A stretch of DNA of 64,000 nt, from contig NZ_CP033459.1 of assembly GCF_003265305.2 (NCBI RefSeq), positions 2,418,001 to 2,482,000 of the forward strand. Reading direction: 5' to 3'. This DNA is from Pseudoprevotella muciniphila. GTDB taxonomy: Bacteria > Bacteroidota > Bacteroidia > Bacteroidales > Bacteroidaceae. Positions within the stretch are counted from its first letter, which is position 1. Each line of letters opens with the position of its first letter. Below, in pieces: positions 18,027 through 27,185 of this stretch. The position numbers and the translations under genes were made by a program. The notes beneath the pieces were generated by a model. That model saw only the letters and a program-made list of their open reading frames with translations. It had not been told where the DNA came from and searched no databases.

Positions 18027-19463
18027 CTATACGATTGGGGTTGTTGGAGTTGTTGAGGTAGAAGACGAAGGAGTGACGGGCGCGGATGAAACTGAAGATA
18101 TTGTTGCAGACGCGCTTGAATCAGCACCCATTCTGTGCTGTAACAGTTCTGCCATTCTAATAGTAGTCCTGTCAATAGCAGACTTAGGCAAGTAATCATT
18201 AGCCAAATTGGTAATGTCTCCCAAATCTTTACCAATTAGCATAGACATCTGTGCATAATGTGCCGATTCATAGTAAAACTTCAATATACGACCAATTGGA
18301 TCATCATAAGAAATGACCACTAAGTGTGTTGAAGGTATAGTAAGCATATCATGAATGGCACGGTTGATATGCTCATCTCCGAAACCATATCCGTATGTCA
18401 CCAATGTGCTATTGGGTCTGCAAATAGCTGCAGCAAAATCACGGAATAACTCTACATAGGGATATTCAGCCGTTTCACGGTCTTTTGCAGAGTTGGGATA
18501 TATCATCAACTTTAGCGCATCAGAGCCTTTCAGTCCTGGTGCGCTCAAATATGGCCCAATATCATTAGCGCCAAAAGGCAAGCCTACGCGTCTTATTTCA
18601 CTGCCATTCTGTATCCAGTCAACAGAGCCATGAAGTTTAGTCAGCCTCGCAACACCTTCGAGATAACGTGGTTCTCCTCGTATTCCTGGCGGATTATAGT
18701 GGATGTCAAGATTTAATCTTGAAGACCGAAATACTGGCATCATGGTTCCTACAAACCTGTCCATCAAATGTACACCTGCCAATTCTGTTCCAGCCTCAAT
18801 TAATCTATCATAATTGGTTGTAAATATATTCAGTCTTTCCCTATTTCCTGTGCGACTTGCAAAACTGAGGAGGAAATTAACAAGCACAGAATAAGCGTTT
18901 TCCCGTTTATCCTCAACAGCTGTTGCTATTCTATTCTCAGATTTTAGTATAGACATCGCAAATTCTGAGATAATCATATTTAATTCACTTTCCAATGCTG
19001 CTGCCTCAGAATCCCTCTTCAAGATTCTTAGCCCACGCAACAAATCATTTGCTGTCCTTATCTGGTCTTCTATATTACCTTTCTCGCGTCCACTCGCTTC
19101 TGCAGAAGCCTCTGCGGCCTCTTGAATCTCATCCTTAAATTGGGTGAAAGTAGTTGCTCGCATCGTTGTGCTGCCTGCTGCTCCTGCTAAGAAACTGATA
19201 GCATTAGTAATACCAGAACCACAAAGAAGAGATAGATGCTCTGATTGGAATAGAGAAGTCAACCATGGTTCAATACGTTTACGAAACACAGATTTATTTA
19301 CCTCTCCATTATCATCGGGCAACCATCCACAACTGTCAGCATTCTGCACCTTTCCGTCCTTATCAACGAGAATTAATTCACGGTCATCCCGTGTTTTTAT
19401 TACATTACCTCCTTCTTTAAGCACCGTTTGGGCTTTTTCTATTTCTAGTTTTATATCCATCAT
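18027..19463 (-). CDS. SIR2-domain NADase of a SIR2-HerA defence pair
   Basis: 478 residues. The SIR2 motifs are visible in order: LLCGSGITNA (nucleotide loop, 79-88), IFTTNYDRLIE, LTKLHGSVDW with the expected catalytic His, and YGYGFGDEHINR. An insert rich in Ala/Glu (about 115-195) lies between the first and second motifs. The last 30 residues are Ser/Thr/Pro-rich, likely a flexible tail. Defence SIR2 proteins destroy NAD+ after phage sensing; with a HerA partner the pair can also act on DNA. It lies upstream of herA with a 3-base gap. Start codons ATG-ATG at 19463/19460 are both possible. Confidence 0.9.
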   Translation of the reverse strand: MMDIKLEIEKAQTVLKEGGNVIKTRDDRELILVDKDGKVQNADSCGWLPDDNGEVNKSVFRKRIEPWLTSLFQSEHLSLLCGSGITNAISFLAGAAGSTTMRATTFTQFKDEIQEAAEASAEASGREKGNIEDQIRTANDLLRGLRILKRDSEAAALESELNMIISEFAMSILKSENRIATAVEDKRENAYSVLVNFLLSFASRTGNRERLNIFTTNYDRLIEAGTELAGVHLMDRFVGTMMPVFRSSRLNLDIHYNPPGIRGEPRYLEGVARLTKLHGSVDWIQNGSEIRRVGLPFGANDIGPYLSAPGLKGSDALKLMIYPNSAKDRETAEYPYVELFRDFAAAICRPNSTLVTYGYGFGDEHINRAIHDMLTIPSTHLVVISYDDPIGRILKFYYESAHYAQMSMLIGKDLGDITNLANDYLPKSAIDRTTIRMAELLQHRMGADSSASATISSVSSAPVTPSSSTSTTPTTPIV

Positions 19464-19549
19464 AGACCAAATTGTATAATATTAAATAATACTTTTCTTT
19501 AACTTACCTATTCGCTTATTCGGTTAGTTTGTCACAATGTTTGATGGTT

Positions 19550-20263
19550 TTATGATTTTTTCTTCTGTTTCAAGATTTCCTTCTCTATGTTTGGCAACGA
19601 GGCTACGAATTTTTCAAAACGAACCTTGCCCATGCGTTCATAAAGTGCACGGCCCAACTGATAAACCTTTGTCTGTAGCAATTCTGGCATATAGCTGTCG
19701 GGATTCGTGTCGGCTTGCTGTGCATTCTCGATGGCATTGAGCATCAGGGGCAGGTACTTGATGTAGTAGTAACCACCTTTTTCTATCTTGTCAAGCGCCT
19801 GTTTGGCATCGTGGGCAGTCTTAATACCAAGGTCTGTCAGGTCTGCCCGTTTGTGATAGAGTAGCCATATCTCAATGCTTGGGTTGCTGATGACCAGATG
19901 CCAGTTGTCCTTCTGGGCGCAGAAGGCATGAAGTTCCTCTATCTGCTCCTGCGGCCAACGGTCAACGTCGATGACACACCATAAGGAGTCGCCATCATCG
20001 GCGCTCAACTGGTTCTCAGCGATGTATGCCTTCACCTTTTCTAGTACTTTCGACGGAGAAGATGCCTTTCTCTTTTCTTGCGGGTTTTCTTCGTCAAAAA
20101 CCTCTGGCTCAATGATGTCAACCTTGATACGGTCGATGCCGTCGAAAAGTCTGAAGTAGTCTGGCTCACGCTCAGTCCCTTCTGTAGCAATGGCAAATAA
20201 GGAATAGTCGCGAACCTTCTCCTGAGGGACGTCCCTCGTATAGCCTCTAACTTTGAATCCCAT
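19550..20263 (-). CDS. RloB/AbiLii-like TOPRIM protein
   Basis: 237 residues of the RloB family. The TOPRIM hallmarks are visible: the glutamate motif ATEGTEREPDYF near residues 26-37, the acidic pair VIDVDRW at 97-103, and SNPSIEIWLLYH downstream. This suggests a metal-dependent nuclease or nucleotide-processing activity. The start codon follows the upstream ATPase by only 1 base, so the two are coupled. RloA/RloB pairs are linked to restriction loci, and the AbiL abortive-infection system has the same make-up (ATPase plus RloB-domain protein). That the pair is antiphage is established by family; its trigger is unknown. Confidence 0.87.
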   Translation of the reverse strand: MGFKVRGYTRDVPQEKVRDYSLFAIATEGTEREPDYFRLFDGIDRIKVDIIEPEVFDEENPQEKRKASSPSKVLEKVKAYIAENQLSADDGDSLWCVIDVDRWPQEQIEELHAFCAQKDNWHLVISNPSIEIWLLYHKRADLTDLGIKTAHDAKQALDKIEKGGYYYIKYLPLMLNAIENAQQADTNPDSYMPELLQTKVYQLGRALYERMGKVRFEKFVASLPNIEKEILKQKKKS

Positions 20264-20264
20264 A

Positions 20265-21614
20265 TCACTCCCAGTTTAATTCGTTGAAACGTGCCAAGAA
20301 AGGAATGGCTCCGAAACGGCCATTGAGGTAACCTTTCTCCAAATCAAGATCTGCACGGGGCTTGAATTCGTCGAGCGTGTACAGATGGGTACTCTGCGTC
20401 TCGCGGTCTTTCTCTGCAAACCAAATCTCATCGTTGCGGAACACTTTTCCGTCGAGCAGACCTGCATCGTGGGTGGTGAAAATCAGCTGGCCCTTCATGA
20501 TCTTGTCATTGACAATACGTGAAACTAGTGAACGTACAAGGGTGGGATGCAGGCTGCGGTCCAATTCGTCAATGACGTATGTGCAAGCCTCGCTCTTGAC
20601 ATTCTGAACCATCGGTACAAAGTCGAAAATGCGCTGGGTGCCGTCCGACTCCTCCTTCAGTTCAAAGTCATAAAGGTTGTCGTTGACCTTATGGAGAGCC
20701 TTTACACGGCGCACGAAATACTTGTTGCCTTCGCGGCGCATACTGACGGTGAAGGCACCCGTATCGATCATCACTTCTTCTGAACCCTCGGGCGAACGTG
20801 AAAGCCTCTTAACAATGCCATCCACGCCCTGCACTAGTTCGGGCCATTCGGAAAAGCTCTGCTTGAACGACTCAATATCCTCGTCCTTTAAGGTAAGCTC
20901 GTTGATGCCGAGATCCAAGGCTGAGATAAGGGCTTCAGACTGGGATTTGAATCTTTCGTCGGAATACCTATTATCGAAAATAGAGGTCGAGCGGGTCTCA
21001 GGGAAGATGACGTGCAACTTGGTGGTCAACCAAAGGAACGCATCGGTCATCTGATTGTTTTTCACCACATCGTGCTTCGACAGCATCAGTTCGTTGCCCT
21101 TCAGCAGATTGTCTTCTAACAAAGAAATCAGCAGTTTATTCTTTGCCTCGTCCTTTTTGTTGCCAGCCAACCTGATGTTGGTCTTACCAGTCTGCGCATC
21201 ATACTTTCGTTCAAACACGCAAACGGGTTTCTTAACAGTAGAATACAGCCATTCTTCCATACAGAGGTTGCCATGATAACTCACTCCGTATGAATACTGG
21301 TCTGACTCGGTGCCAAACTCCACTTCGATGGTTGCAGGCATTTCCGGATCGTTGTACTTGTTGGCATCTCTGAAAGCAGTTGGAGGCAGATTGCCAACAG
21401 CAACCATAGCCTGGAGTCGGCCAAGTGCTTTGACTAAACACGACTTTCCAGCGCCATTTGCACCATAAATCAAAGCTGTTCTCAACACACTGGCACCATG
21501 GTCTTGACTATGAACATGCCAATACTTCCTGCGGACATTTGATGACGGCAACATATTGAATTCTGTTTCCTGGCCGTATGACTTAAAATTCGTCGTTACA
21601 ATCCTAATTAGCAT
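20265..21614 (-). CDS. AAA ATPase, RloA/AbiLi-like partner
   Basis: About 449 residues from the ATG at 21614 (MLIRIVTTNFKSYG, the standard SMC-like beginning); a longer frame upstream has no good start. Walker A GANGAGKS is at 51-58, and a Walker B/D-loop region YVIDELDRSLHP and TTHD switch lie near residue 350. A charged middle region separates the two halves. It belongs to the AAA_15/AAA_21 overcoming-lysogenization-like ATPases that act as sensors in abortive-infection pairs. It is first in a four-gene run on the same strand (this gene, RloB, SIR2, HerA). The intergenic gap before SIR2 is 86 bases, so co-transcription of both systems is possible. Confidence 0.85.
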   Translation of the reverse strand: MLIRIVTTNFKSYGQETEFNMLPSSNVRRKYWHVHSQDHGASVLRTALIYGANGAGKSCLVKALGRLQAMVAVGNLPPTAFRDANKYNDPEMPATIEVEFGTESDQYSYGVSYHGNLCMEEWLYSTVKKPVCVFERKYDAQTGKTNIRLAGNKKDEAKNKLLISLLEDNLLKGNELMLSKHDVVKNNQMTDAFLWLTTKLHVIFPETRSTSIFDNRYSDERFKSQSEALISALDLGINELTLKDEDIESFKQSFSEWPELVQGVDGIVKRLSRSPEGSEEVMIDTGAFTVSMRREGNKYFVRRVKALHKVNDNLYDFELKEESDGTQRIFDFVPMVQNVKSEACTYVIDELDRSLHPTLVRSLVSRIVNDKIMKGQLIFTTHDAGLLDGKVFRNDEIWFAEKDRETQSTHLYTLDEFKPRADLDLEKGYLNGRFGAIPFLARFNELNWE

Positions 21615-22422
21615 AGTAAAACATTTTTGTTTTGCGCAAAGTTGCGAAAAAATCGTCACATAAAACTCGCTCTGCTTCAGTTTTTTTAATAGTTTAACTG
21701 TTTTTGCTGAAAATTGTCTTTTTTTGTTTAGTGAGGCATATTATATAGGAAATGGATTGAATTAGTAGCATCTTTTTTCTAAAACTATTTTTAGAGTTAC
21801 ACCCTTAAGGGAGTGTTTCCGAGTTTCTTAGATGTCATTTTGGTGTTGTTGATTGTATCTTTGTGCCTTTTTAAGGAAAAAGTCTTCATAATTCATAAGT
21901 TACCAATATAGTTAGAAAAACGTTAAATCTTTATTTAATTCACCCTTTGTGGAATCTTTATTACTACTGTTCTATAATTTAATGCGTAAAATGATTATAC
22001 AAAACGACTTCATATACTATGGCTACATCTGTTAAAACACTCATTTATGAGTGATTTTTTAGGAACAGCTATACTTTATAACCTTTTCTTGAGTGTTCCT
22101 CGAAAGGGGCTGTAACATGAATGGAGTTTGTAATCTCCGCCATTCGGCTAATATCCCTAACGCAATTATATATTACTATGTTGCAATAATGATTTAATAT
22201 TCAACAAATATTACCGAGCCGTGAGGCTAAGTTTATTCACGCAGACATGTGCATTGCTTATTCTTGGGTTTGTTTCTTGAGTTTGCCATGTTTCCGAAGC
22301 GTCGAATAATAGCAAATGCTTGTGGGGATGCTTAACGGCATCCCCTTTTGATTTATAAACTGTCTTTTCCAACCCCACCTAAATAAAGTTCCTTTGCCGT
22401 ATCAATCAACAACTGATACACT
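21615..22422. other. 808-base gene-poor AT-rich interval, possible untranslated transcript
   Basis: No convincing gene is seen here. Only frames under about 30 codons occur, for example from ATGs near 22042 and 22118. It contains a good TAnnTTTG box on the + strand at 21856-21863, an AGGAACA/TGTTCCT inverted repeat near 22060-22100, a GAATGG/CCATTC hairpin near 22120-22145, a small AGCC-GTGA-GGCT stem near 22217, and the strong terminator at 22324-22349. It separates the defence island (leftward) from the phage genes (rightward). Confidence 0.5.
22324..22349 (+). terminator. Rho-independent terminator before phage genes
   Basis: A perfect 8-bp stem GGGGATGC / GCATCCCC with a 6-base loop (TTAACG) is followed by TTTT. 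It would end a transcript coming from the gene-poor interval to its left, since no coding gene on the + strand lies immediately upstream. Confidence 0.75.
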
Positions 22423-23466
22423 ATGGCAAAGGAACTATCTACAATTTTGACCGCCGCCGCCGAAGTGCGCGATGCTTCCGAACGCGGCGAGAACACTGCC
22501 ACTCGCGTCGGCGGTGTACTGTGTGACCTGCTCGAATACCTCGCCGCCGCAGTCTTGGCAGGGGACATACAGGTCGTCAGCGACGCGGCAGGCACAGGAC
22601 TTGTCGTAAAACTTCGACAAGCGAACGGTGTGGCGTACAACCAACGCCTGAACCTTCCCGTCGCCAACGCTTCGGTAAACGGACTGCTCACACCCGACCT
22701 GCTTGGCAAACTCAATGCCGCCTACAGCACCAGCGGCACCAACCAGACCGCCATCGAGACACGCCGCTTGGAAATCGAAGAACTCACCAAACGGCTCAAA
22801 GGCCGCAGCGACTACTCCAACGCCTTCACCGACCCACAAGTATTCCTCGGCGACCTCGACACCATCGAGGAAGTGAACGCCGCCATCGACGCACTCGTTA
22901 CTTCCGCCGCTTCGCCCGAAACGAAGTACACGGGATATTGCGTCGTCGGTCTGTTAGGCTCACGCTTCGACATACACCAATACGCTCTGCACTTCGCAAC
23001 GGGCGACTTCGTGCAGTGCGTCAGCGGCTGCGTGAAGATTGCCCCCGATGCCATGAACCTCCAACAACACGGACAATACAACATCGTATTCCGCCGTGTC
23101 AGCAACTTCACACCCGACATCTGGAAAGGCATCTCAACACTCATCCCCAATGCCGATGAAATGTACTATGGTCTGCTCGACCCACGCGACAAGATGAAAC
23201 TCAACAACGTCGTTGACCTCGGCTATGTGACCACCAGCGCGACGGCAGAGAACTGGGCTAAAAACCCTTCATATCTCACAGAGAAGAAACGCCCCACGAT
23301 ATTCCAATACTACGATGCACGCAACGCACAAGTCGGTATGATAATATCGCTTCCTGCCAGCGCAACCACTTTCGGACAGACACTGCTGCTTGGTACTTAC
23401 ATCTATAGACGCACCGTCACAGTGAACGGCACAACCTCCACCGCAACAAGTTGGACTTCTTTATAG
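22423..23466 (+). CDS. Phage structural protein, putative fibre-like
   Basis: 347 residues, not assigned to a known family. The N-terminal 110 residues are Ala-rich and helical (ILTAAAEVRDASERGEN) and contain NGLLTPDLLGKLNAAY, a motif I associate with phage tail-fibre-like proteins. The middle has FTDPQVFLGDLDTIEEVNAAID, and the rest is beta-rich with a Thr-rich end (VNGTTSTATSWTSL). It is the first gene of the phage block and ends 3 bases before the portal-like gene. High GC and codon use match the genes that follow. A role as fibre or decoration protein is a guess from composition. Confidence 0.6.
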   Translation: MAKELSTILTAAAEVRDASERGENTATRVGGVLCDLLEYLAAAVLAGDIQVVSDAAGTGLVVKLRQANGVAYNQRLNLPVANASVNGLLTPDLLGKLNAAYSTSGTNQTAIETRRLEIEELTKRLKGRSDYSNAFTDPQVFLGDLDTIEEVNAAIDALVTSAASPETKYTGYCVVGLLGSRFDIHQYALHFATGDFVQCVSGCVKIAPDAMNLQQHGQYNIVFRRVSNFTPDIWKGISTLIPNADEMYYGLLDPRDKMKLNNVVDLGYVTTSATAENWAKNPSYLTEKKRPTIFQYYDARNAQVGMIISLPASATTFGQTLLLGTYIYRRTVTVNGTTSTATSWTSL

Positions 23467-23469
23467 CTT

Positions 23470-24858
23470 ATGACCCCCAAGATCAAAAACCAATACACCC
23501 TTAAAGTCCCTGTCAGCGACACGGAACTTTTAGACCTCGGCGTGGACGGCATCATGGCCAGCGTCTCCACCGTGGAAGACACTACCAGCGTATTCGACGA
23601 CTGGAGAATGCAGTTCCGTCCCGTGCCTGGTTATGCAGGCGAAATGTTTGCACCCTTTGGCATAGACAACCAACTACCGTATAAGATACGCGAACTCATC
23701 GGCAGCGATGAAGTCACGGCGCAAAACAAGCTCTTTAACGTGCTGACCTGCTACGGTGCAGGCTTGCAACTGCAAGACAGCACTACGAAAGAGCCGACTA
23801 AGAACGCCGAAGCCAACAAATTTGCCAGACGAAATGCCCTGTCCTCATTCTACTTGGAACAAATCACCGACATGAAGTATTACTTCTATGCCGTGTGCAT
23901 TGTCATATTGAGCAAGGACGGCAGCAGGATCAATCGCCTTGTGCATAAGGACGCTTGTTTCTGCCGCCTGCAAAAGGCAGACCGCCAAGGCAGGATAAGA
24001 CACGTCTATTACGCCAACTGGCAATATAAAAGCCCACAGAAAGGTGAAGTGGAACGCATCTCACTACTAAGAGAACACGACCCAATCGGCGACCTTATGG
24101 TCAAGATGGGCAAGGAGGCAGGTATGGACGGCAAGAAGTTCGTCAGGACAAAGGAAAGAAAATTCGCCATCCTGCTAAGATTCCCGACAGTAGGTTGCCA
24201 ATACTATCCCACGCCATACTACGCCGCCATGTTCAGAGGCGGCAGCTACGACGAGAAACGCCTTATCTCCGCTGCCAAGATAGCCAAGATACGCAATCAC
24301 GCTTCGGTAAAATACCAAGTCGAAGTAAACCGCGACTATTGGCAGAAGCTGATTTCAGAGGAACGGATAACCGACCCACTGAAACAGCGCGAGCGCATCA
24401 AGAAAGAAAAGGAGAACATCCGCGACTTCGTGGCAGGAGTCCACAACAGCGGCAAAGCGTGGATAACCGGCTTCTATATTGACCCGATGGGGCACGAAGT
24501 CAGGGACATCCGTGTCGTCAATATAGAGGGCACGAAAGAGGGTGGCGACTATGCCGACGACATCAATGTAGCCGCCAACACACTGTGCTATGCCGACAAT
24601 ACGCACCCCAACCTTGTCGGTGCAGTACCGGGCAAGAGCCAACAGAACAACAGCGGCAGCGACAAGCGGGAATTGTTCACGATGAAGCAGGCAATGGAAA
24701 CAGCTTTCCATGATCTGCTCCTGCGTCCCCTCGAACTCGTCTGCGAGTTCAACGGTTGGGACGACATCGTGCCCACCGTCCCGATGATTATGCTCACCAC
24801 CTTAGACCAACACAAAGACGCAGAGCGCATCAATCCCAAACAACAGCAAAAACTATGA
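23470..24858 (+). CDS. Portal-like phage protein
   Basis: 462 residues. The segment FAPFGIDNQLPYKIRELIGSD followed by NKLFNVLTCYGAGLQL resembles the N-terminal region of portal-like proteins in Bacteroidetes prophages. A middle region (YAVCIVILSKDGSRINRLVH) and a long lysine-rich helical stretch (LKQRERIKKEKENIRDF) follow, and the C-terminus is Gln-rich. Portals form the dodecameric DNA gate at the capsid vertex, which makes the absence of a capsid gene notable. Its stop overlaps the next start in ATGA at 24855-24858. The assignment is moderate; it could be another head-vertex protein. Confidence 0.6.
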   Translation: MTPKIKNQYTLKVPVSDTELLDLGVDGIMASVSTVEDTTSVFDDWRMQFRPVPGYAGEMFAPFGIDNQLPYKIRELIGSDEVTAQNKLFNVLTCYGAGLQLQDSTTKEPTKNAEANKFARRNALSSFYLEQITDMKYYFYAVCIVILSKDGSRINRLVHKDACFCRLQKADRQGRIRHVYYANWQYKSPQKGEVERISLLREHDPIGDLMVKMGKEAGMDGKKFVRTKERKFAILLRFPTVGCQYYPTPYYAAMFRGGSYDEKRLISAAKIAKIRNHASVKYQVEVNRDYWQKLISEERITDPLKQRERIKKEKENIRDFVAGVHNSGKAWITGFYIDPMGHEVRDIRVVNIEGTKEGGDYADDINVAANTLCYADNTHPNLVGAVPGKSQQNNSGSDKRELFTMKQAMETAFHDLLLRPLELVCEFNGWDDIVPTVPMIMLTTLDQHKDAERINPKQQQKL

Positions 24859-25634
24859 TAACCAAGTCATACTTTGAAGCCCTCGTGCCGTCCTTCCGCG
24901 ACTGCGAGGACGAAATCTTCCATTCGATAGAACCCTTCTTGCAGAACATAGCTCAGTCAGTACAAAGCGAGTTTGAACTGACACAGGAACAGACAGAGAG
25001 CGAAACAATCGCTCCGCTGTTTTTTGCCTACGTCTGCAAGCGCACGGCATACGAAGCCCTGCCACACCTTGATTTGATACTCACCGCCAACGGCTTTGCC
25101 GTAGCCAGTAATCAGAACCTCACGCCAGCCAGCCGCCAGCGCGTCTATGACCTGCGAGAGAGACTGCGCAGGGAAAAGTCAGACGCACGCGATGCACTGA
25201 TGGCAGAACTTGCTACGAGCGGACTATACGCGCCAAAGACGCTGCTTTGGTCTCCCAAGCTGATACGCAAGTACGGTATCCGCACAAAAGACGGCAACAT
25301 GGTCTATGAGGAAGAAATGCAACTCGTGCAGACGGACATAGACGCAGCGCAGCACAAGTGCGCCATGATAGTAAGTGAGGAACAAATGGAAGAACTTATA
25401 TCGTTACAGGAAACGATGTTCTACAATGACCTCACTGACCTTTGCCGCCGTTTCATCGCCTCACACGTCAAGGGCGACTTTCGCCAAATAAGGCTGATGA
25501 CCAACCATGTGCAGGACTATCTCAATCGCCATGCCGACGACCTCCCCGTGTATAAGTCCAGCTCCAAGTACGAAGCCGACCATTTTGTTTCCTATGAAAA
25601 CAAAAGAGAAGACCCGACCTACTTTTTCGGATAG
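24855..25634 (+). CDS. Phage protein, DUF6712-like, putative head-completion
   Basis: About 259 residues from the ATG at 24855, which overlaps the preceding stop by 4 bases. It is predominantly helical, beginning MITKSYFEALVPSFRDCEDE, with IEPFLQNIAQSVQSEF and later CKRTAYEALPHLDLILTANGFAVAS. This layout resembles the DUF6712 proteins of Bacteroidetes prophages that sit between portal and tail genes. The second half is charged and helical and may mediate oligomer contacts. It is coupled to both neighbours by overlaps. Function in head completion or connector assembly is inferred from position. Confidence 0.6.
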   Translation: MITKSYFEALVPSFRDCEDEIFHSIEPFLQNIAQSVQSEFELTQEQTESETIAPLFFAYVCKRTAYEALPHLDLILTANGFAVASNQNLTPASRQRVYDLRERLRREKSDARDALMAELATSGLYAPKTLLWSPKLIRKYGIRTKDGNMVYEEEMQLVQTDIDAAQHKCAMIVSEEQMEELISLQETMFYNDLTDLCRRFIASHVKGDFRQIRLMTNHVQDYLNRHADDLPVYKSSSKYEADHFVSYENKREDPTYFFG

Positions 25635-26463
25635 TACCGAAAAGACAAAGCTCATTCCCAACGCGATTGAAGTTTTCGTGCCAGCGAGTTGGCAGGAACT
25701 GACGGACAAACAACTGCGGTTTGTCTATCGCCTGTTGGGAGAGGATATACCCGCCGAGCGGGTGATGCTCTATGCTTTCCTGCGCTTTGCAGGACTGCAT
25801 ATCATTCGCAAGGAGCGAGAGGGCGTATATATCATACGCAAGGGACATTCGCTCTACGCCGTGAGCGAGAGCGACCTTATCTGTGGCGCAATGCAGCTTG
25901 ATTATATCGGCCAGCCATCGACGTTCCCCTTACGGGTAGAAGCATTTAACGGTCATCTGGCTGTCAATCCCGACCTGAGAGAGTTTCCCTTCGGGCACTA
26001 TCTGCAAATCGAGGCTTATTACCAAGCTGTCTTGCGTAATAAGTCTGAACAGCTGCGTTCGCAGTCAGCCCGCCACGCGGAGTGTGGCGAAGGCTGGAGC
26101 GAACAATTAAGCAGCAGTGAAGAATTACTTTGCTTCACGGAGATAGCCGCCTTGTTATATCCGGGCTTCAAAGGAATCCCAAACAAGACGCTACAATACA
26201 ACCTGCTTGCCTGGCTATTCGGTGTAAAGCATCTGTTTGCTTCCGAGTTCCCCGACCTTTTCCGTCCTGTAGTAGGGAACAAGGACGGTGAAAACGACTG
26301 GCTGGATATGAAAGCCATTACGGAAGCCGAAATCAGAGCCTTGAACGGTGGCGACATCACCAAGACCGAAGCCGTCCTCGCAGCCGACACCTGGGGCGCA
26401 CTAGCAGAACTTAATGCAAAGGCAAAGGAAGCAAAAGAGTTAGATAGAATTAGAAACAAATGA
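25594..26463 (+). CDS. Hypothetical phage protein
   Basis: About 289 residues from the ATG at 25594 (MKTKEKTRPTFSDSTEK), overlapping the previous gene by 41 bases. It has a short beta region (IEVFVPASWQELTDKQLRFVYRLLGEDI), helical stretches in the middle, and a C-terminus rich in Ala/Lys/Glu (ALAELNAKAKEAKELD) likely to be helical. No motif that I can tie to a function is visible. Position between the DUF6712-like gene and small tail-completion genes suggests a structural or assembly role. Its stop overlaps a further small frame at 26460 in ATGA. Confidence 0.6.
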   Translation: MKTKEKTRPTFSDSTEKTKLIPNAIEVFVPASWQELTDKQLRFVYRLLGEDIPAERVMLYAFLRFAGLHIIRKEREGVYIIRKGHSLYAVSESDLICGAMQLDYIGQPSTFPLRVEAFNGHLAVNPDLREFPFGHYLQIEAYYQAVLRNKSEQLRSQSARHAECGEGWSEQLSSSEELLCFTEIAALLYPGFKGIPNKTLQYNLLAWLFGVKHLFASEFPDLFRPVVGNKDGENDWLDMKAITEAEIRALNGGDITKTEAVLAADTWGALAELNAKAKEAKELDRIRNK

Positions 26464-26606
26464 AAAACCGCACGCGGAAATCCGCCCACGTTTGCAAAAC
26501 CACTGTGCGCCCCCATATCGCTTGTAATATACAAAGCTCGCAAAGACACAACCGAGAGTATTTATTCCTGTACCTTCAATCCACCGCTGATTTCGGTACG
26601 GTATAA
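26460..26606 (+). CDS. Possible 48-residue overlapping gene
   Basis: This is a short frame that starts in an ATGA overlap with the preceding stop, the same junction used by other genes in this block. The product would be basic and Cys-containing (MKNRTRKSAHVCKTTVRPHI at the start). It fills most of the 218-base gap before the next gene. No homologue is recognised and no codon-use test was possible, so it may be only chance. Confidence 0.35.
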   Translation: MKNRTRKSAHVCKTTVRPHIACNIQSSQRHNREYLFLYLQSTADFGTV

Positions 26607-26681
26607 AGTGTTCAGGGAGTGCCATTTATAAATAAAACGCACACTTGTTTTACCCCGACCACCACCCCTAAAGATAACAAT

Positions 26682-27185
26682 ATGGACGCAACAACATTAT
26701 TTGATTTTCACACTTACCTCTACGAGCTAACAGAGAAAAACAAACTGGCAAGGGAACACGACTTTTACCCTTGCTCTTGCAGCGGCATCGGCTATTTGGA
26801 AGAGATGCTTGCTTCCAGCCGAAGCCACAAAGCCTTTGTCTGCGTCTCCGACGTGTCGGAAGACTGCACCCAAAGGCACAGCGGCGGATGGTTCAAACGG
26901 AGAGTTTTCACCGTATTTATCCTTAGTAGATACAACATAAGGAGTACAGCCGACTACAACGAGAAGCTCTCTTTGTGTAGGGAACTGTTCCGCCAGTTGC
27001 ACAGTCGCTTTCTCATAGATGAGCACGACTTGCAAAACGAACTCGCCTACTTGGATGTGGAAAATATCCGAAGCAGGGAGTTGGGCGGTCAGTTCCTTAA
27101 CGGCTGCACGGGTCTTTACTTTATGCTCTCTATTGACGAGCCAATCGATTTACAATACAACCGCGATGAGTGGAAGCAAGAGTAA
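26682..27185 (+). CDS. Hypothetical phage protein, possible tail-completion
   Basis: About 167 residues from the ATG at 26682 (MDATTLFDFHTYLYELTEKN). The frame is open further upstream, but that stretch is compositionally unlike protein. It has a mixed alpha/beta pattern with FVCVSDVSEDCTQRHSGGWFKRRVFTVFIL, reminiscent of small adaptor or minor tail proteins, and it ends LDEPIDLQYNRDEWKQE-like. It overlaps the HK97-gp10-like gene by 20 bases. It lies in the normal position of the head-tail joining genes. No catalytic motif is seen. Confidence 0.6.
   Translation: MDATTLFDFHTYLYELTEKNKLAREHDFYPCSCSGIGYLEEMLASSRSHKAFVCVSDVSEDCTQRHSGGWFKRRVFTVFILSRYNIRSTADYNEKLSLCRELFRQLHSRFLIDEHDLQNELAYLDVENIRSRELGGQFLNGCTGLYFMLSIDEPIDLQYNRDEWKQE

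Noticed and set aside
21615..22422. A retron or group II intron in the gene-poor interval
   Set aside because: No reverse transcriptase gene is adjacent and no domain V-like intron hairpin was recognised; only a general structured-RNA suggestion is kept.
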